Source: Lithospermum erythrorhizon (taxonomy: Eukaryota > Streptophyta > Magnoliopsida > Boraginales > Boraginaceae). Taken from it: a stretch of 64,000 nucleotides of DNA. Location of the stretch: contig JADFUC010000294.1 in assembly GCA_019722365.1 (NCBI GenBank), positions 372,001 to 436,000 on the forward strand, written 5' to 3'. A model generated the notes under the pieces. That model ran no database searches. It was not told the origin of the DNA and was given only the letters and a program-made list of their open reading frames with translations. Both the position numbers and the translations under genes were made by a program. Below, piece by piece: positions 58,632 to 64,000 of this stretch (within the stretch, counting starts at the first letter, position 1; every line of letters starts with the position of its first letter).

Positions 58632-60193
58632 ATGTTCAAGTCTAAGTTGAATGAAACGTGCCACAAGAAAAAATGGGCATTGCCAAAATACTCATGCATG
58701 AGAGATGGACCAGACCACAACCCACAATTTAAAGCTTCTGTAGTTGTTGATGGTGTGAATTTTGACACAGAAACTATCTGGAAATCTTCCAAAGAAACCT
58801 ACAATGAAGCTGCAAAGTTTGCCTTCCTACACTTCACTTCTGGTAAATAAAAAGTTCAAGAAAAAACACACTATATTTTGCCTGTTTATTTTCACGTATA
58901 GTTTTACTTCTAACCATATATAACTAATTACACTCATTGATGTGCCAATAAAAGAAAACTCATCTCAGAAGCCTAAGGCGAATCCTGAGGCTTCAGATGA
59001 AAAAAATGGCGAAAAAGAGGATCAAGAATTGAAGAAAAAGCTCGAGATCTTTGCTCAAAGTAACAAACTTGGTACCCCGACGTATCGTTGTAAGAAAGAA
59101 GGTCCACTTCAACACCCCCTTAGCTTCAAGGGCACTGTTGCTATTGGCGGACATTCATATGACAGCCCTTCATTATACACAAATCTGCATGAAGCAGAGG
59201 CTGCTGCTGCTCAGGCTGCTTTGCTTTCATTGGCTATTGATGCTTTCAAAGTGGTAACAAATTTTAACCACTTCATGTTACATCTTTCATACTCTACAAC
59301 ATATATGAATAGGTTACACTTCTCTAATAGTTTTACGTTAACACGCCCCAATACCTCTTGGCATAATAGGGTTGGATAGTATGTAGCCTTTTTCCCGTGA
59401 TAACAAGGAGGTTGTTTACAATACACTTCTCAGATAGTAAAATTGTCCAAACTCCAAAATCATTCTATGTAAGTAGTGTGCCAAAATATTATGTGCTAAA
59501 GTTTTTTGAAAATAGATACAGAAGTTATTCTTTATGTCTTTCCATTTAGGAAAACACCAACTCCTACAAAGATCTGCTGAAAGAATTTGCTGAGAAAGAA
59601 GGATTATTCTCGCCAACATACACAACAATCAAAGCTGGCAGTAACCATGAGCTTAAGTTTATATCAATGGTGGAATTTAATGGAGAAAGATTTTGTGGAA
59701 AGCCAGCAAATTCAAGTAAACAGGCAGAGATTAATGCTGCCATGGTAGCACACACTACTATTTGCAATAGTAAGTTTTACTATCCGACCCCCTACCTGTT
59801 TAGGAGTCTCTCAGAGGGAGGCATTAGGACATGTTGATGTTGATGTAACTTAATAAATAATTCATGTGGAACTTCGTAAGTAAATTTGATTTTGCAGGTG
59901 AAGATATTGATTCCAAGAGAACCAACAAAACAACTGATGTTACTGGACAGAAGAACTTGGATTCGACCCAGGGACCAGTGGCATTACCAGAAATTAGTTC
60001 CCTATCTATTTCTGACTCGAGGGGAAATACTTCCGCGGACATGGAAACGAAGAACTACCTTCTTTGTAACAGGGTTAGAGTGTACACTTGCATTCCAGAA
60101 TGTGGGTTGCCAGATGGGACTATTCTGCTTCCTATTGCGGAAAGCAAGTGGGTTGCTGCAAGCTTGGACTTTCCGGATGGAGTTGCCACATAA
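58632..60193 (+). CDS. Double-stranded RNA-binding protein with three dsRBMs, about 341 aa
   Basis: Likely a DRB-type cofactor or a related dsRNA-binding protein. Exons are 58632-58842, 58955-59253 (donor at 59251 also possible), 59550-59769 and 59898-60193. dsRBM 1 (about 1-70) is MFKSKLNETCHKKKWALPKY with FKASVVVDG and the helix EAAKFAFLHF. dsRBM 2 (about 105-170) is LKKKLEIFAQSNKLGTPTYR with FKGTVAIGGH and EAEAAAAQAALLSL. dsRBM 3 (about 172-243) is YKDLLKEFAEKEGLFSPTY with FISMVEFNGERF and KQAEINAAMVA. The C-terminal tail has NRVRVYTCIPECGLPDGTI and ESKWVAASLDFP, a segment found in several plant dsRNA-binding proteins. Most DRBs have two dsRBMs, so three is unusual. The KKxxK residues of helix 2 are weakly kept, so binding strength is uncertain. 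Confidence 0.88.
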
Positions 60194-60555
60194 CATTTGA
60201 GTGTTTAGAAGTATGCATTTCATTATCACCATATGGTTAAATTATTAACTTTTTGAACATGTACTATGTATAACTTACGTACTATTTTGACTGCTAAACT
60301 TTTCATAATGATCGTCTTGTGGACAAAATCTATGCTTATTGAGTTCCATTTATATATGTAAGTTGAAGACCACATAGAATATATGCGATTTATGATATGG
60401 ATATAGGCGGATCAACGTCTCAAACTTAGAGCGTTGAAAATATAATCTAGAAAACTATTATAATCGACTAGGCATATTACTTAGATAACCGATAATAATG
60501 AAAGTACATGTATGTATATGGTTCAGTCTGATACATTATAAGATTCAATGCGATA
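60194..60555. other. Convergent 3' flanks of the dsRNA-binding and RTM2-like genes
   Basis: 362 bp between the two stop codons, AT-rich, presumably both 3'UTRs; nothing else seen. Confidence 0.5.
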
Positions 60556-61437
60556 TTAGTTTTTAGGTTGTCTGAAAGTAATGATCAATTTTTTCACATA
60601 AATGGCAACCATGCAAGTAAAAAGAGCAGCCAAGAAAATATGCAGCACTCTCCTCTGCATCTTCAACCTCTTTCCCATCATTTTTCTATAATTATCTGTT
60701 CCAGTGGTCACTTCATCTTTCATCTCACCATCATTTTTCGTTTCAGTTTTCTCTTCATTTCTTGTTACTCTCCCCATGTTCTTTTCTTCTTCAGAAAACA
60801 TTTTCTTCCCCTCCTCTGTTCCATTGGCTTTCTCTACAGCATTTTCTGTTTCCCGAGGCTCATTTACAGGCTTCTTCGATTCTTGAGCCGCGGGGGAGGG
60901 TGTCGTTGTAGGTTGTTGTTGTGGTGGTGGCAATTTTTGTTGTTCTGGTGTAGCAGATGTTGCAGGAGTGATCAGTTTTGGTTGTTTGACATGGAGAATG
61001 CCACTATCAAATCTAGCAGTAATCTGGTTAGTTTCACAATTTGGTGAAACTGGAAATTCCTTTTGAAAACGTCTCATTTTGTTGTCTCCCATTGGCATTG
61101 ATCCACTGATCCTTAGCATTCCTGTAGTCAACTGGACTCTCAATTGTTCTTTCTTGAAACCTACAAAATCCAATCAAACAAATGTTGGAAATATACACAT
61201 TTCAAGAATTCTAACAGGCATAGTAACGTGGTCGAACCAGGATTTATATGACGCGATAGATGTGCATACTAACGATGGGAATATCGAACCATATAAAAAA
61301 TAACAATACAAGGGAAAATCCAAACCAGGGAGATGTATAAGAAGGGTGTCACAATCTTCACCCAAGACCAACTCTGATGTTGGTACAAAATCCTCATAGA
61401 TGTGTGTTGCTGCAGCTGAACCTTTTGTGACATCCAT
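60556..61437 (-). CDS. RTM2-like small heat-shock-domain protein with C-terminal membrane anchor, 238 aa
   Basis: Related to RESTRICTED TEV MOVEMENT 2 and other plant HSP20-like membrane proteins. Exons are 61437-61326 and 61160-60556 (GT-AG, junction LPG-FKKEQL). Residues about 12-100 form an alpha-crystallin-like domain (YEDFVPTSELVLGEDCDTLL, RVQLTTGMLRISG, GILHVKQPK). A Pro/Gln-rich linker and an acidic Lys/Glu-rich segment follow. The C-terminus is a single hydrophobic span (VLHIFLAALFTCMVAIYV) after KRLKMQRR, giving a tail-anchored topology. In Arabidopsis RTM2 acts in phloem sieve elements and limits long-distance potyvirus movement; this gene may be a paralogue with another role. The canonical I-x-I C-terminal motif of chaperones is absent. 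Confidence 0.85.
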
Positions 61438-63015
61438 TGCAAATTATTTTTCTTTGTTTGTTTGTTTCTAATGTAAAGATTGAGTAGTTGAAAATGGTGA
61501 GAAAGATAGGTAATACTTCATGACTATATACATTTCTCCATTGCTAGAAAGGCTACAACACATCTTTTCTTCAATTAAGCCACTAAGCTTTTCTTCCAAG
61601 ATAGATATACCTTTTCTATTTCCCATAGGCCATAGGCTTTCTTTGTTTCTGGACCTTCTAGTTGCTTTTTTATTGTTAAAATTTCTTTATAATCTGTTTT
61701 ATTCTTTGTTTAAAGTGTTTAGCTTCCTATACTTGACATCTATTTTTTTAATCAAGTGCTGCAAGCCTGCATTAGCATCTTTGTTTCTTCAGCTAGTTCA
61801 AGAAAACTCTTTTATGTATCACTTTCTTGTCATGGATAATTTATTGGTTTAAATACTAAACAAACATAAGACAAGGTATATTATTTCTACTAAAAAACCT
61901 TTTTCAATTATATTTCGTTTAAACGAGCTATTTCTTAGATGCTTACTTTTTTTTTTATAATCAACCTCCTTACTGTTCGTGCATACCATTATTGATAAAT
62001 TATGATATTCTAATATTATTAGAAAGTACCATTATTGATAAATTATGATATTTCAATACTATTTGAGAATACAATACATAATTACTTAAGAATACTATTA
62101 TTAAAAAATTATGCTATTTCAAAATTGCTATACCATTACTAAGCAGGCTTACAAAAGCAGCCAAGTCAATCTCGCCTATTTAGTACCAACTTCAGAGATA
62201 ATCAATCGAGCAACTCGTACACGGCTCGGTTCGTTACATCGAAGTCAAAACTTGATAGTTAATTTCGGTTTAAATCTACTCATCTCTTGGGCCAAATTAA
62301 TTGTTCTAATTCATTTAATGGTACAATTAATCTCAAATATTTTTCCAACATTAAAGGATATTGATATATATAGAAAGATGTACTCCGTAATTATGATTAT
62401 TTCATCATACATTTAACATCAGACTCTTTATACTATTGGATCATAATTTAGTTTGGTACAATAATCTACTCTAAAAGTCAACAAAATAGACGTCCAAATA
62501 AAAAACAAACATGTAAGATTCCAAAGTAGAATACTTTGATTTCCCCATCTCATCTCATTTGGCCACACATTAAATCTACCTCGATTACTCTCACTATTTT
62601 ATGTTTCTTTTTTAACAGGAATCGCAGTCGATATTCGTCGAGCATGTGTAGACCTCAGACGAACATAATAACGTACAAATCATATCAACCAGTTAAAACA
62701 TACTAAACATATTTCGTGTGTTCGATCAAAAAAATATTAAACGATTTGTAATCACAAACTCACCAACTTTGACACTCCTTTGGGAGAAATATTTTATGTT
62801 CTTACATTGTGCATGTGTGTGGCATCTTCATTTTATTGCATCTGTCCTTTTGTCCCAAATTAAATGTCACATATCTATCACAAATCACCTCCTAGTTTTC
62901 TTCAAAAAACTGTCTTTTTGTGTTCTGCTATATATGTCATGTTCTAAGTATAGAGTGATCACTAGAGTTTGTAATAGCTGAAAAAATTCAAGAAACCAAG
63001 TAAGTTGAACTAGAA
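61438..63015. promoter_or_regulatory. Shared upstream region of divergent RTM2-like and aldehyde oxidase genes
   Basis: AT-rich. It holds a short tandem repeat (ACCATTATTGATAAATTATGATATT at about 61986 and 62030, with a decayed third copy near 62094). CTATATATG at 62928 is a plausible TATA box, about 80 bp upstream of the aldehyde oxidase ATG. Confidence 0.4.
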
Positions 63016-63190
63016 ATGGACCAAGTAAAATTAATTACTGAGTCAAGAATTGAACCACTACATGGGAACTTGATGTTTGAAGTTAATGGAGAGAGATTTG
63101 AAGTTCTTAGCGTTGACCCTTGTACTACTTTGCTTGAATTCTTGCGTTATCAAACTCGCTTCAAGAGTGTCAAGCTTGGCTGTGGTGAAG
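63016..63190 (+). CDS. Aldehyde oxidase, first exon (N-terminal [2Fe-2S] domain; continues outside)
   Basis: Molybdenum-cofactor enzyme; plant members make abscisic acid or oxidise indole-3-acetaldehyde and other aldehydes. From ATG 63016 the frame encodes MFEVNGERFEVLSVDPCTTL, then LLEFLRYQTRFKSVKLGCGEG, the start of the 2Fe-2S domain whose cysteine cluster GCGEGGCGAC continues in exon 2. The exon ends TGTGGTGAAG|GTATAC at 63190. The remaining 810 bp of the window are intron. An extension of about 17 residues precedes the usual MxFEVNGERF start; an internal ATG at 63073 could serve instead. Xanthine dehydrogenase is less likely because the VDP-TTLLEFLR-xTxFKSVKLGCGEG pattern is typical of plant aldehyde oxidases. 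Confidence 0.88.
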
Positions 63191-64000
63191 GTATACTTCA
63201 ACTTGTTTATTAAACTGTACTCGTTACACTAGCTACGCTTCTTATATACTTATATATTGTGAATTAGTAGATAAAGATGCACGTGTTTGGTTCAATTCGG
63301 AAACAACCTCGCTGTTATGACGGGTTAAGGGTGTGTACTATCTGAATCTGAATTTTTATATAGGAACGGATAATTTGATATCATATAAATAAGAAAAAAT
63401 AAAATAAGTATAGTTTTTGAAAAGTTGGGGCACTGGCATTGAGACATATTGATGTATTAAACTTGGCTCCTCTTAATCTTCTATGAATATGTATGTTTTA
63501 TGTATATCTAGAGGCCTAAGGCAAGAGAGGGCATTGCTTTATTCATAACTGTCATTTTGTTGTGAAGGTCAAATCTATAAGGAAAAGCTCCAGCCTCCAA
63601 GTCTGAACTTTTGAGTATTTTGTTGTTCTTTGTTGAGAATGAGGGGAGTGGTAGGGGTTATATGAGTGTTTAAGCTCATTAGTTCATAGTGCAGCCAGTT
63701 GTATACTACCTCCTTTTCAGTTTAACTAAGAGTTTTGACTTAGCAATAAAAATACTAAACTTTAACTATAAATTAATCCTATTGAAATACTTTGTTATTA
63801 ACTTGAAACATGATAGCACACAAGTATATAGTGTGTATTATCTAATTTTATTAAGTTCTTTATATAAATACAAAGTTAAACGAATTAATTATAGTTTCAA
63901 AAGTAGTTTTTCTTTTTATTGACTAAAAGTCTCCCACTTAAATTTTATTGGAGGGAGTATGACAGTGTGTCTTGACTGATTACAGTTCTAAATTAGGGAA
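63191..64000 (+). other. First intron of the aldehyde oxidase gene (partial)
   Basis: Starts with GTATAC and is still open at the window end. It contains a Stowaway-like MITE at 63706. No exon 2 sequence (GGCGAC cluster) is found before 64000. Confidence 0.7.
63706..63957. mobile_element. Stowaway-like MITE, ~252 bp, in the aldehyde oxidase intron
   Basis: The left end TA-CTACCTCCTTTTCAGTTTAACTA and the right end ATTTTATTGGAGGGAG-TA are inverted with mismatches and are flanked by TA dinucleotides. The core is AT-rich without coding potential, as in other Stowaway elements here (22701, 26719). Confidence 0.65.

Noticed and set aside
48602..61437. The SERRATE, PPR, dsRNA-binding and RTM2-like genes as one functional RNA-silencing cluster
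   Set aside because: No shared regulatory element or fusion supports it; plant neighbours are usually unrelated, so this is treated as chance.
1..64000. CRISPR arrays, rRNA, bacterial operons, or an integrated viral genome
   Set aside because: None seen; gene structure and families are those of a plant nuclear genome.

Overview
This window is nuclear DNA of a flowering plant, most probably a core eudicot. The genes have many short exons with GT-AG introns, the DNA between them is AT-rich and carries Stowaway-type MITEs, and every recognisable gene belongs to a plant family. I cannot name the species from the sequence alone. All functions below come from motifs and remembered family features. 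No database search was run.

Layout from left to right: 5' part of a patatin-like pPLAIII gene (-, cut by the window edge); GH17 endo-1,3-beta-glucanase (+); a tRNA-derived SINE head followed by a diverged 240-bp tandem repeat; an eight-copy array of a 75-bp MITE-end-like unit immediately before a shortened TIME FOR COFFEE-like gene (+); a complete 14-exon CIPK3/26-like kinase gene (-). From about 15.4 to 27.6 kb there is no intact gene. That stretch holds a COP9 signalosome subunit 2 relic, an unexplained GC-richer block, a 180-bp foldback element, two Stowaway MITEs and a decayed hAT transposon. Then follow a LARP1-like gene (+) whose C-terminal DM15 region appears broken, a C2H2 zinc-finger locus (-) with a triplicated finger module and a tandem 3' copy, a UBA2-type RNA-binding protein (-) with a 3'UTR intron starting right after the stop codon, a short-chain dehydrogenase pseudogene (-), SERRATE (-, with an apparent one-base frameshift and a LINE fragment in an intron), an 88-bp tandem array, a PLS-class PPR protein (-), a three-motif dsRNA-binding protein (+), an RTM2-like small heat-shock protein with a membrane tail (-), and the first exon of an aldehyde oxidase (+, cut by the right edge).

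Several loci deal with RNA: LARP1 (mRNA translation and stability), UBA2 (3'UTR-binding RRM protein), SERRATE (miRNA processing and splicing), PPR (organelle RNA) and a dsRNA-binding protein (possible small-RNA pathway). Plant genes are not in operons, so I read this as chance proximity and not as one system. I found no convincing new multi-gene system. The most unusual items are the disrupted or remodelled genes (LARP1 DM15, zinc-finger EAR loss, SERRATE frameshift, short TIC-like gene) and the promoter-proximal tandem arrays.
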